A DNA stretch of 64,000 nt. Origin: Bacteroidales bacterium. GTDB taxonomy: Bacteria > Bacteroidota > Bacteroidia > Bacteroidales > Bacteroidaceae. The stretch spans positions 62,001 through 126,000 of the forward strand of contig SUXS01000010.1 in NCBI GenBank assembly GCA_015060865.1, read 5' to 3'. The notes under the pieces were generated by a model. That model searched no databases, was not told the origin of the DNA, and saw only the letters and a list, made by a program, of their open reading frames with translations. This document shows positions 16,647 to 24,809 of this stretch, in pieces. The number at the start of each line of letters is the position of its first letter. Within the stretch, counting starts at the first letter, position 1. A program made the position numbers and the translations under genes.

Positions 16647-16700
16647 CTTTCCTATAGTTCCCCCTTTTCTTTCCTGTAGTTCTCCCTTAACTTTCCGCTC
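16647..16700 (+). repeat. Iteron-like 22-bp tandem repeats upstream of the initiator-like gene
   Basis: Units 16647-16668 and 16669-16690 share CTTTCCTRTAGTTCYCCCTT, and a third partial unit (CTTTCC) follows. A helical-turn multiple (22 bp) directly upstream of a replication-initiator-like gene is the layout of plasmid iterons. Confidence 0.65.
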
Positions 16701-16924
16701 TAATAATACAGTAATACAAATAATACAACAAGCCAGCACTGACCAAATGGCCAGCTCTGGCAATATGACTTTTGATAATATGATTATTTACAAACCTACC
16801 AAACAAATCTTTTAGAATCGTCTGGAAGCTAAACTATATTTTGGCTCAGCAAACTTTCACAGATTGATACGTAAACAACATTCAGATTTTCTCTTTACTA
16901 ATAATCAAACTCCATTTGCTAATA

Positions 16925-17734
16925 ATGAGTACGTTTATACAAATACCCAATAGAATCAACCAGCTTACGAAGAGAAGCAAACTCTATGAGATAATAACTT
17001 ATGCCACCATCAGAAGCCAGATTAAAGACAGTTCCTATACAGCTGCATATCCAGAAATATAGTTGGCAGAGGGGCTTGGAGTAACGGACAGAACAGTCCG
17101 TGCTTATGTAGAAGAGTTAGAACAAGCAAACTTCTTTACTATTACCAAACGCTACGGAATAGGAGAATATGCCCACAATGTCTATCATCTTGATTACTTG
17201 TCAGAAGATTACTTTGTAATAGTGCCAGAGTTTATTACAGAGAATAGCATAACTCCACATTTGAAGGGACTTCTACTGTTAATGAAGACATATTGCGTCA
17301 AAGGAACGAATTACCTACAATTCAGTAGTAAAGAAGCATTGGCCAAACTACTACATATTGGTAAGAACACACTACCAGTCTACTTGCAAGAATTGGAAGA
17401 AAACGGCTTGATAAGATTTATTGATGATACGTTGCATCTACCTTGCCAATACTTCAAACTTTCTATTATTGACGGAATAGATAATAGAATGTACGAAACT
17501 ATATATAAATACTGTTTGAGCAAAGGCAGTGTGCCTCCATACAAGGATGCCGACACCTATGATATTGGGGCGTTTATTACGCATTTTGACACTCCAGATG
17601 AACTGTTCAAAGCCTTGGACACAAGGTGCTCCAAACTGCCCAGAAAAGTCTCATTCGCATATTTTACAGAAGCATTGCTAAACAAGAGAACAGAAACTAG
17701 AGTTAAACCCACATACGAAATAACACATGATTGA
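16925..17734 (+). pseudogene. Replication-initiator-like gene interrupted by an in-frame TAG
   Basis: Reading from the ATG at 16925 gives MSTFIQIPNRINQLTKRSKLYEIITYATIRSQIKD... up to PEI, then TAG (17060-17062), then LAEGLGVTDRTVRAYVEELEQ in the same frame to a TGA at 17734. The track's ORF starts with the TTG just after the TAG. A HTH spans the break (residues ~40-70), and a second winged-helix-like segment lies at about 125-165 (SSKEALAKLLHIGKNTLPVYLQEL). Two tandem HTH modules with upstream iterons suggest an initiator or a regulator of it. The TAG may be a nonsense mutation (from CAG, GAG or AAG), making this a pseudogene, or may be read through. Confidence 0.7.
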
Positions 17735-17936
17735 ACAAGAACTAAACTATATTACAGGCGACCGCCTAACCAACAAAGAACTGAAGGAAATTTTACAACG
17801 GTTATACGACAAACATTAGATACACGAGCGTGCCAAGGCCACCCATATTGCAAGATATGGCTATACATTCAAACGCTGCAAGATACGCATTGATGGAAAA
17901 AGAGTAGACGGATTAGAACTATATCCAACCCTATAA
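17727..17936 (+). pseudogene. Small gene overlapping the initiator-like gene, also with an in-frame TAG
   Basis: Its ATG lies in ATGATTGA, so it overlaps the preceding stop by 8 bp (translational coupling). It reads MIEQELNYITGDRLTNKELKEILQRLYDKH, TAG (17817-17819), then IHERAKATHIARYGYTFKRC...VDGLELYPTL and TAA. The post-TAG segment keeps coding character: basic, patterned, and it resembles small proteins I recall next to initiator genes in Bacteroidales elements. It is not in the ORF track because of the TAG. Without read-through only a 30-residue peptide is made. Confidence 0.6.
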
Positions 17937-18009
17937 TTCTCTTTTCTGTAGGATTGACAGCACACAAGAAATGCCATCACCACATATTCACCAACACTTA
18001 AATAACTTA

Positions 18010-18042
18010 CGAGAGAGCCTTAAAAACTCTCTCGTTTTGTTT
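18010..18042 (+). terminator. Intrinsic terminator near the right end of the element
   Basis: 8-bp perfect stem CGAGAGAG / CTCTCTCG followed by TTTTGTTT. The T tract overlaps the -33 box of the next promoter. Confidence 0.85.
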
Positions 18043-18070
18043 GTGGTACGGTGGATAATTGTTACCTTTG
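18040..18070 (+). promoter_or_regulatory. Strong promoter reading into the tRNA-like sequence
   Basis: TTTG (18040-18043), 19-bp spacer, TACCTTTG (18063-18070). Transcription would start near 18076 and cross the arm repeats and the tRNA-like sequence to the terminator at 18261-18296. No reading frame of note follows, so its product should be an RNA of about 220 nt. Confidence 0.75.
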
Positions 18071-18082
18071 CATCAAACAAAT

Positions 18083-18104
18083 GTTGACTAATAGTTGACT
18101 AATT
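18083..18104 (+). repeat. Tandem 11-mer GTTGACTAATW x2, right arm site
   Basis: Same tandem pair as at 7685-7706. Here it is also framed by a perfect 8-bp inverted repeat, AAACAAAT (18075-18082) and ATTTGTTT (18102-18109). Confidence 0.85.
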
Positions 18105-18147
18105 TGTTTATGAGAGTTCATTTACATAGTCATCACCCATGCCATAA

Positions 18148-18251
18148 GGGCTTTTGGCTCAGTTGGTTACACACGATGAATCCGCAAGGATTCAGCGTGC
18201 TTGGCACGACTCATAATCTGGAGGTCCTAGGTTCAAGCCCTAGATGGCCCA
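18148..18251 (+). pseudogene. tRNA-like sequence with structured insertion at the right junction
   Basis: The first 22 nt match the 5' end of the left tRNA-Met with one change (GGGCTTTTGGCTCAGTTGGTTA) and the last 44 nt match its 3' part exactly. Between them, 8 nt of the normal tRNA (GAGCAACA) are replaced by 38 nt. These fold as CACGATGAATCC-GCAA-GGATTCAGCGTG, a 12-bp stem with one mismatch capped by a GNRA tetraloop, followed by an alternative GTGC-TTG-GCAC hairpin. The 3' strand of the D stem and most of the 5' anticodon stem are lost, so it cannot be a normal tRNA, and simple splicing would not restore one. Confidence 0.75.
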
Positions 18252-18252
18252 C
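18208..18252 (+). repeat. attR core (45-bp direct repeat, right copy)
   Basis: Identical to 7512-7556. By the usual logic of tRNA-targeting elements this copy is the original 3' end of the chromosomal tRNA gene. Confidence 0.92.
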
Positions 18253-18260
18253 CGAAAGAC

Positions 18261-18296
18261 AAGATGCCAAATATCTGCAGAGATATTTGGCATCTT
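18261..18296 (+). terminator. Original chromosomal terminator of the tRNA gene
   Basis: 16-bp perfect stem AAGATGCCAAATATCT / AGATATTTGGCATCTT with a GCAG loop. It follows the right core and now serves the tRNA-like transcript. Confidence 0.85.
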
Positions 18297-18444
18297 TCAT
18301 TTTACTATAGCAGTATCAGAAAGGCCTTCCATTCTCATCATACTTTTCTCATTTTATAACTACACTAAGAAAAACAACCAATTTATACCATTGCTCATAA
18401 AAAATATTTATATTTGCAAAAGAAAAAAATGAATTAGTATCACT

Positions 18445-19713
18445 ATGAAAAGACATTACTCCCTACTTTCTATTTTAGCCGTTGGAGCTGCACTCATTGC
18501 TTGCAACAAAGAAAATGCCATAGAGACTCCCGTGAACGACATCATGCAAGAGACCTCTGCCAACACTCATACCAGAGGCTTTGCAGAACCCGATGGAGCC
18601 AACCCGCTCAAAGGTACCCCTAGCGAAAACTTGAAGGCCATATTTGAAGCCACAGGCCCTGGGATCATCACCTCATTAGGAGAGATGAACATCACAGAAG
18701 AGCAATACAAGGAGCTTAAAGAGTTTACTGACAAACTTGTAGCGAACAACAACACGCAGATGGAGAAGTATAGGACAATATTTAGATGGGTATCTACTAA
18801 TCTAACTTTCAACGATTTCAGTAACCCAGATTGGTACCATATGGGCAACGATCCTTATGAAGTGTTCAAAAACAGAGTTGCAGTGTGCCAAGGATACTCA
18901 AATCTACTCACTGTAATGTGCTTCTCACAAGGAATCCCCACCGTGGTAGTCAATGGTTTTCTTGACACAGGCTATTACGAACTCGGGCATGCATGGGTAT
19001 ACACCTGCCCTGACAACACATGGATTGTAAGTGACCCCACAAACAAAGGATCGTATGAGATGAAAAACACAAGTACATACAAACATCTCAGACCGATGCA
19101 AGCTGATGTAGAGCTGTATTGGGACGGCAGTATCGTATATAATTACGCAAACTATTCAATCAACATAAAAGAAATACATACTGGTAGCGCCTCATTATCG
19201 ATTCCTTATAGCACATTAGGATTCGTCATCAGCTCATTCAACCCTACGATGGGAATCCCTGAAGATATCTCTGAAATCTATATAGGCAGAAACATTACTA
19301 CATTTGGAGAATCCTATAATATGGGTCTCAGCTATCACGGAACACATCTCCAGGCCATTCATGTAGATGAAAACAATCCCACCCTTATGGGGCATAAGGG
19401 AATTGTATATAAGCGCAATGGTGACGACCCACAACTCTACTATATTCCAGGAGGTATGTCTTTCATCGAATTGCTCCCGATGGAATTGGTAGACAAGAAC
19501 ACCATCTACAACCACACGAGCGTGGAGGAGATATATTTCCCAGAGGGGACCAAGCGCCTCGAGAGCTATGCTATAGAAAATTGTCCCAAGCTAAAGCGCA
19601 TCTATGTTCCTGTTAATGCCACAATAGCCAACAATGCCCTGTACAATGTACCAAAAAATGTGGACATAATAAGAGGAGTACCAAGTGGTATCACCAACAT
19701 TACGATGGATTAG
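18445..19713 (+). CDS. Lipoprotein with transglutaminase-like domain and LRR-like C-terminus
   Basis: Surface or periplasmic lipoprotein: signal with lipobox (LIACN, Cys at about residue 20). The central domain (about 95-215) is a transglutaminase/protease-like fold with the triad visible: Cys in VCQGYSNL, His in GHAWVY, Asp in VSDPTNKGS. The C-terminal part (about 260-415) carries irregular LRR_5-type segments (VEEIYFPEGTKRLESYAIENCPKLKRIYVP). It may cleave or cross-link peptides outside the cell. A -7 box (TATATTTG, 18409-18416) lies 29 bp upstream. Stop TAG. It lies just outside the right end of the element. Confidence 0.85.
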   Translation: MKRHYSLLSILAVGAALIACNKENAIETPVNDIMQETSANTHTRGFAEPDGANPLKGTPSENLKAIFEATGPGIITSLGEMNITEEQYKELKEFTDKLVANNNTQMEKYRTIFRWVSTNLTFNDFSNPDWYHMGNDPYEVFKNRVAVCQGYSNLLTVMCFSQGIPTVVVNGFLDTGYYELGHAWVYTCPDNTWIVSDPTNKGSYEMKNTSTYKHLRPMQADVELYWDGSIVYNYANYSINIKEIHTGSASLSIPYSTLGFVISSFNPTMGIPEDISEIYIGRNITTFGESYNMGLSYHGTHLQAIHVDENNPTLMGHKGIVYKRNGDDPQLYYIPGGMSFIELLPMELVDKNTIYNHTSVEEIYFPEGTKRLESYAIENCPKLKRIYVPVNATIANNALYNVPKNVDIIRGVPSGITNITMD

Positions 19714-19798
19714 GCGTCTATCCCTCATGAAGCTATCACGACCGACATCACACTTCTAGGAAAACTATAAAACCATCATAGAACCAACCTATTAGACA

Positions 19799-22700
19799 AT
19801 GAAAATCATCCATTCATGCATCGTAGTTTCTTTCATTTCAGTGTGCGCTATGGCAACTGAAAACGACATTACTCAACAATATATCACGAATGCCTCGTTT
19901 GAGGCCAATGCCGTGACCAGTCTTGCTGAAGTGACAAACTCTGCCGATGGGCGTCGCGGCTGGACACTGGCCAATCCTACAGGCTGGGCGGTGAGCGGCA
20001 CCGCAGTGACGCAGCTGCTGGTGAAGGCCGACTGTTATGCCGACAATAACTTTGGCCTAGTGACTACTATCGCTGATGGCGAAGCGGCCTACTACCTGCG
20101 TCAAGGATGGGCCGAGGGTACGACCAAGGTGGCGCAAACCTTGAAGAATCTGCCTGCAGGCAAGTACAAACTCACCATAGACCATCGCACGGGGTATGCC
20201 AACAGTGCTTCCTCATCGCTCACCCTCTCGGTGGGTGCTACCGCAGTGACCGAGAGCTTCGTGCAGGGCAGTGAGGGCTTCTTTGCTACGGCTCCGTGGA
20301 AGACGACCGAGGTGGTGTTCTCGACAGCCTCGGTAGGCGATGTGGAGATTGCCGTGAAGGCCGATTGGCTCTCAGGCGGCAGCTGCGTGATGATGGACAA
20401 TATACGTCTCTACGAACTTCCCGACGACTATGTGGAGCCCGAGCAACCTGACGAGACCGACGTGGAGAGTCCCACCGAGGGTGTCATCACCCACGACTTC
20501 GTGCCCGAGGCGCAGATGAAGGACGACCTGCTGCAGATGCTGGCTAACTTCAGCCTCTGGATGAAGAACGATTTCCAGCCATGCGAGGCTCCCAATAGCA
20601 TAGGTGAGGTGTGTGGCTGCTTCCGTGGTGAGAACACCATGGCCAACGATGAGCGTGGCGTGCGCCCCAATGCTGACCTCTCGATGATATGTGCCTTCCT
20701 GGTGAAGTATGCCAAGGATAAGGTGACCCTGCCCGAGGGTGTGACATGGGCCGAGGTGGAGGATATGGCCATGCAGTCACTTGTGTTTGCCTACTCTACC
20801 CACAAGGCCAACCGCCTCAAGGTGTGCAAGGGCAACAACTACTGGGGCTCAACGAGCAAGAACGATTACACATGGGAATCATCGCTTTGGGCCATGTCGG
20901 TAGCCTACTCGGCCTACTTCCAGTGGGACAAGCTTACCGACGAACAGAAGGGTTACATCTACGCCCTGCTCAAGGCCGAGTGTAACTACGAGCTGGAGCG
21001 CTCTATCCCCACGGGATATGCCTCTGACTCCAAGGCCGAGGAGAATGGCTGGGAGGCCGACGTGCTGGCTGCAGCTCTGGGTCTCTTCCCCAACGACGAG
21101 TTGGCACCGAGGTGGTTTGCCCGCCTACGTGAATTTGCCATCAATAGCTATTCACACTATGCCGATGCTACGGACAAGACCGTCATCGACCCCGACTATG
21201 ACAACACCACTGTGGCCGACCTCTATAAGGGCAAGAATCTCTACGACGATTTCACCTTGCAGAATCACAACCTCTTCCATACCAGCTACCAGAACGTGGT
21301 GATGCAGGAGTTGGGCGAGGCTGCCCTGGCGCTGAAGATGTTTCAGCTGGGTACCACAGGCGTGGAGAAGTGGCGCACCAATGCTCTGATGCACAACAAC
21401 CAAGAGGTGATGGACGAGGTGCTCAACTGGCTGGCTTTGGCCGATGGCGAACTGGCCATGCCCAACGGCAATGACTGGAGCCTCTTCCTCTTTGACCAAA
21501 TAACCTCGTACTCTACGATGGCCTGTTTCCTGCGCGACCCCAATGCACTCATGCTCGAGAACATGGCCTATAAGTATATCAAGGCACGTCAGCAGACCAC
21601 TGCCGATGGCTCATGGTTGCTCAATGCCGATGTGGGTGCCCGCCGTATGGGTGTGGAGGCTCACCGCGTGATGATGACTTGGCTGATGCACGAGACGCTC
21701 TCCACGGCCAATCTCACGGCAACGGTGTGGAGCGACTTCAACGCCCGCTATGCCGATGCCAAGGTGTTCGACACACAGAATATCGTACGTGCTGCCACGG
21801 ACGACCGCTTCACCTGCTTTTCATGGAGCACCGGATTGAAGAGCTACACGGGCTATGTGGCAGCCAACAGTCCCGATAAGAACAAGATCATCGTGCCCTA
21901 CCGTGCCAACAATACGGGTAACTTCCTCGGCTGGTATACCGTGAGCGGTAAAGGCACCAATGCCACTCCTGTGGTGAGCGGCATCTATGACCTGCGCGGC
22001 AACAGCTACACCATGAATGGAGAACTCAACACCAACGACGCTACGCTCAACAATCGCTTTGCCATCTATTCCACACCGGGCAACGCCGTCATCTACCTCG
22101 ACTATGTACGTGGCAATGCTGCCGGCACTATCACCCGTGAGCAGGGTGGACTGATGGCCATCAGCGTGGACCCGATGATGAAGGGGAAGAGGACGATGTA
22201 TAGTCAACAGTCAGCGGTCGACGGTCTACAGTCTGTACAGCTCGATGGTAGCTCGCTTACCACATGGCAGACTCCGTGGGTCAACGTAGACAATGAGCTG
22301 GGTATCGTGTCGAAGAGTGCCCGCAGCATGGCCTTTGGTGACCGTTCGCTTAACAACTCCATTCACACGGCCAAGCTATACCCCTCTTACTCGGCAGAGA
22401 GCCGCAACTTCAGTGCTGGTGAGGTGGTAGACCGCCGTCATATCATCTACTATAGCAATATGGATGCTGCAACTACGCAGACCATGAGCGAGGCGCTGCA
22501 GGTGCTTACCGACCGCATTCCCGAGGGCTGGAATGGTGTCATCGCTCCCGACCCCGACGGTGCATATTACCTCCTGCTCTCCAACTTCGTGAGCGACCGC
22601 AAGTGTGCCCTCACCGAGGTGGCTTGTCCGCTGGGAGCTCCGGTATTTGGCTCGCCGACCTCTATCGCCGATAGCAAGTCGGCTGCTGAGTTCGTAGCCG

Positions 22701-23836
22701 AGATCAACCACTCGGTGAGTGAGACGCTGCGTGTGTTCGTCAAGGGCGATGGACTCACCGCACTACAAGATCCCGTCGACTCATGTGCCGCCTACCTCGC
22801 CACTACAGGCAAGCAACCGACCGAGGTCACGGTGAGCATCGTATCGGGTGATACCGTAGCTACAGGCACCTTCACCTTCAGCGGCTCTGTCAAGGTGAGC
22901 GTCGAGGGTACCACACTCAAAGTAGAGGAGGCGTCCTTCCCCGAGGATGGTAGCGTAAATTTTAATGAGGGTTATACCGATATCACCGCTGAAATGCTGA
23001 CCAATGCCAGTTTTGAAGACGATGCCACCTATGGCAATGCGGGTGGCAACGTGACGTTGGGCAGCACGGTCTATAACCCTTGCTATGTGAACGCGGTGAA
23101 AGCAAAAGATTCGAAATACCCCAATGTGCTCCCCGTGGAGGGATGGACAGCAAAGGCCTCGCTCAGTGGGGGTTCCAACTATGCTCGCATGTACTCCATG
23201 CCTTATAGCACTACGATGTATTGTGTGAGTCCATCCAATGTGGGCAACTATGCTGCCCAGTGTGCCCGCCCGCTGATGGACGACAGCTGTGGTATGCGCT
23301 GCCTCACGGTGCTCAACTCATGGACATCGGGTACCAACCGTATAGTGCAGTCGGTGACCCTCCCTGCCGGAGACTACCGCCTGCTCATCGATATGCGCTA
23401 CGAGTGCACCAACCAACAGAGCAACGATGGCAGCCGTGTGGTGGCTTCGGGCAATACCAATACATCATATACCGGTATCAAGTATGCCGGAACCACAGAC
23501 TATCGTTACCCTGCGGAGAATGCCTCTTGGGGACTCATACCCTATGACTTCACCCTTACCGAGCAGGGTGAGGTGGAGATAAGCCTTGGCTTTGCTACCT
23601 CAGCTAGTGTAGGTGCAGCCAACAATACGCTGCTGTATATCGACAATGTGCGCCTACTGAAGAAGAATACCAATGTGGAGAGTGCCATCAATCCTATAGA
23701 GGATAACAAGCATGTCGACGTATACAGTCTACAGGGAGTGCGTCTACGTACCCACGTATCGAAAGCCAATGCTACAAAGGGCCTCGACAAAGGGATTTAT
23801 TTGGTAGGTGGCAAGAAGATGGCAAACAATGAATAA
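19799..23836 (+). CDS. Large secreted modular protein, probable carbohydrate-active (1345 aa)
   Basis: Signal peptide (about 19 residues, ending CAMA). Residues ~25-205 and ~1057-1300 are two copies of a beta-sandwich, carbohydrate-binding-like module (NASFE at the start, LPAGKYKLTID / LPAGDYRLLID inside, DNIRLYE / DNVRLLK at the end). The centre (about 225-1000) has helical repeats resembling an alpha/alpha toroid with WESSLWAMSVAYSAYFQWDK and ENGWEADVLAAALGLFPND, then beta-rich sequence, a layout like PL8-type lyases, but no catalytic set was established. The C-terminal ~40 residues (VYSLQGVRL...GIYLVGGKK) look like a type IX-style sorting tail. YSQQSAVDGLQSVQ (about residue 801) looks repeat-derived. 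Confidence 0.7.
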   Translation: MKIIHSCIVVSFISVCAMATENDITQQYITNASFEANAVTSLAEVTNSADGRRGWTLANPTGWAVSGTAVTQLLVKADCYADNNFGLVTTIADGEAAYYLRQGWAEGTTKVAQTLKNLPAGKYKLTIDHRTGYANSASSSLTLSVGATAVTESFVQGSEGFFATAPWKTTEVVFSTASVGDVEIAVKADWLSGGSCVMMDNIRLYELPDDYVEPEQPDETDVESPTEGVITHDFVPEAQMKDDLLQMLANFSLWMKNDFQPCEAPNSIGEVCGCFRGENTMANDERGVRPNADLSMICAFLVKYAKDKVTLPEGVTWAEVEDMAMQSLVFAYSTHKANRLKVCKGNNYWGSTSKNDYTWESSLWAMSVAYSAYFQWDKLTDEQKGYIYALLKAECNYELERSIPTGYASDSKAEENGWEADVLAAALGLFPNDELAPRWFARLREFAINSYSHYADATDKTVIDPDYDNTTVADLYKGKNLYDDFTLQNHNLFHTSYQNVVMQELGEAALALKMFQLGTTGVEKWRTNALMHNNQEVMDEVLNWLALADGELAMPNGNDWSLFLFDQITSYSTMACFLRDPNALMLENMAYKYIKARQQTTADGSWLLNADVGARRMGVEAHRVMMTWLMHETLSTANLTATVWSDFNARYADAKVFDTQNIVRAATDDRFTCFSWSTGLKSYTGYVAANSPDKNKIIVPYRANNTGNFLGWYTVSGKGTNATPVVSGIYDLRGNSYTMNGELNTNDATLNNRFAIYSTPGNAVIYLDYVRGNAAGTITREQGGLMAISVDPMMKGKRTMYSQQSAVDGLQSVQLDGSSLTTWQTPWVNVDNELGIVSKSARSMAFGDRSLNNSIHTAKLYPSYSAESRNFSAGEVVDRRHIIYYSNMDAATTQTMSEALQVLTDRIPEGWNGVIAPDPDGAYYLLLSNFVSDRKCALTEVACPLGAPVFGSPTSIADSKSAAEFVAEINHSVSETLRVFVKGDGLTALQDPVDSCAAYLATTGKQPTEVTVSIVSGDTVATGTFTFSGSVKVSVEGTTLKVEEASFPEDGSVNFNEGYTDITAEMLTNASFEDDATYGNAGGNVTLGSTVYNPCYVNAVKAKDSKYPNVLPVEGWTAKASLSGGSNYARMYSMPYSTTMYCVSPSNVGNYAAQCARPLMDDSCGMRCLTVLNSWTSGTNRIVQSVTLPAGDYRLLIDMRYECTNQQSNDGSRVVASGNTNTSYTGIKYAGTTDYRYPAENASWGLIPYDFTLTEQGEVEISLGFATSASVGAANNTLLYIDNVRLLKKNTNVESAINPIEDNKHVDVYSLQGVRLRTHVSKANATKGLDKGIYLVGGKKMANNE

Positions 23837-23869
23837 TCGACCTTTAACCTATTTGATTCATAACCTTAT

Positions 23870-24772
23870 ATGAAAGAGAACAACAAGGCTATAGTTCTAG
23901 CTATAGCCGCTGTACTGAGTTGGTCTACCGTAGCAACAGCTTTCAAAGTTGCCCTTACCCATCTCACCCACTTCGAGATGTTACTGGTGGCCAGCATCAC
24001 CTCATTACTCATCTTTGCAGTAGTACTAACCATACAACGCAAGTGGAATGACATCAAGGCTCTCCCCAAACATATGTGGGGATATTTTGCTTTATTGGGG
24101 CTACTCAATCCCGTAGCCTACTATCTTGTTCTGTTCAAGTCGTACGACCTCCTACCTGCCCAAATAGCACAGCCCGTCAATTATATATGGCCAGTATTGT
24201 TGGTCGTACTATTAGCTATTTTCACCAAGCAGCCTATTCCTGCAAAGAAATATATCGGCATGTTGGTTTCATTGGGTGGGCTGATAGTCATCTCTGTGGG
24301 AGGGAAGCAAATTAAAGGGGATATGGGCACCCCTGCCTATGGGCTGCTACTCGGTGTGATGAGTGCCTTCCTCTGGGCCACCTACTGGATGGTAAACAAC
24401 AAGAACAAGCACAAGACCGATGCCACCATAGCTTGCTTCATGAGTTTTCTTTTTGGGAGCATCTATCTTAGTATAGGTGCCTCGGTAGTAGGGGTAAACC
24501 TTAACACTATACCCGGCATCCTTTCGGGCATGTATGTTGGAGCCTTCGAGATGGGTATCCCTTTCATTTGCTTCGGTTTGGCCATACGCAAGACCACCAA
24601 CCCAGCTCTCATCAACCAGCTATGCTATCTATCTCCTTTCTTATCGCTATTCTTTGTATCCACGATTCTAGGCGAACAGATTGTTCCTACGACCTATATA
24701 GGCCTAGTGCTGATTGTCGCCGGAATCATATTCAACGAATATTGCGTAAAAGGAGCAAACAGCAAGAGATAA
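23870..24772 (+). CDS. EamA/DMT-family transporter
   Basis: Ten-segment membrane transporter of the drug/metabolite superfamily, 300 residues. Two EamA halves are visible: WSTVATAFKVALTHL... in the first and MSAFLWATYWMVNNKNK... in the second, each ending in a glycine-rich helix (GMLVSLGGLIVISVGG and YIGLVLIVAGIIF). Substrate unknown. It starts 33 bp after the large secreted protein gene and may be co-transcribed. Immediately downstream is a decayed copy of thiamine genes on the other strand. Confidence 0.88.
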   Translation: MKENNKAIVLAIAAVLSWSTVATAFKVALTHLTHFEMLLVASITSLLIFAVVLTIQRKWNDIKALPKHMWGYFALLGLLNPVAYYLVLFKSYDLLPAQIAQPVNYIWPVLLVVLLAIFTKQPIPAKKYIGMLVSLGGLIVISVGGKQIKGDMGTPAYGLLLGVMSAFLWATYWMVNNKNKHKTDATIACFMSFLFGSIYLSIGASVVGVNLNTIPGILSGMYVGAFEMGIPFICFGLAIRKTTNPALINQLCYLSPFLSLFFVSTILGEQIVPTTYIGLVLIVAGIIFNEYCVKGANSKR

Positions 24773-24809
24773 TCCTAATCTCCACGCAAGCCCCCCTCGC
24801 GCCACTCTA

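Larger units (their letters stand above)
7512..18252 (+). mobile_element. Integrative element inserted in the tRNA-Met gene (~10.7 kb)
   Basis: Bounded by an identical 45-bp repeat (7512-7556 and 18208-18252) that covers the anticodon loop to the 3' end of the tRNA. A tyrosine integrase lies just inside the left end. Cargo and housekeeping genes: unknown protein, ParB-like, DUF3871, RadC-type JAB protein, two small ORFs, compact tyrosine recombinase, LRR surface protein, initiator-like gene with upstream iterons. Tandem 11-bp repeats lie inside both ends, as expected for integrase arm sites. No relaxase, coupling protein or conjugation gene is visible, so transfer would need help from another element. 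The region is visibly more AT-rich than the left flank. Confidence 0.88.

Noticed and set aside
18148-18251. Intron-containing functional tRNA
   Set aside because: Removing the insert would not restore the lost D-stem and anticodon-stem strands (GAGCAACA is replaced, not interrupted), and no group I or archaeal-type splice features are seen.
18095-18310. 71-codon ORF over the tRNA-like region
   Set aside because: It reads through tRNA sequence and the terminator; a shadow frame.
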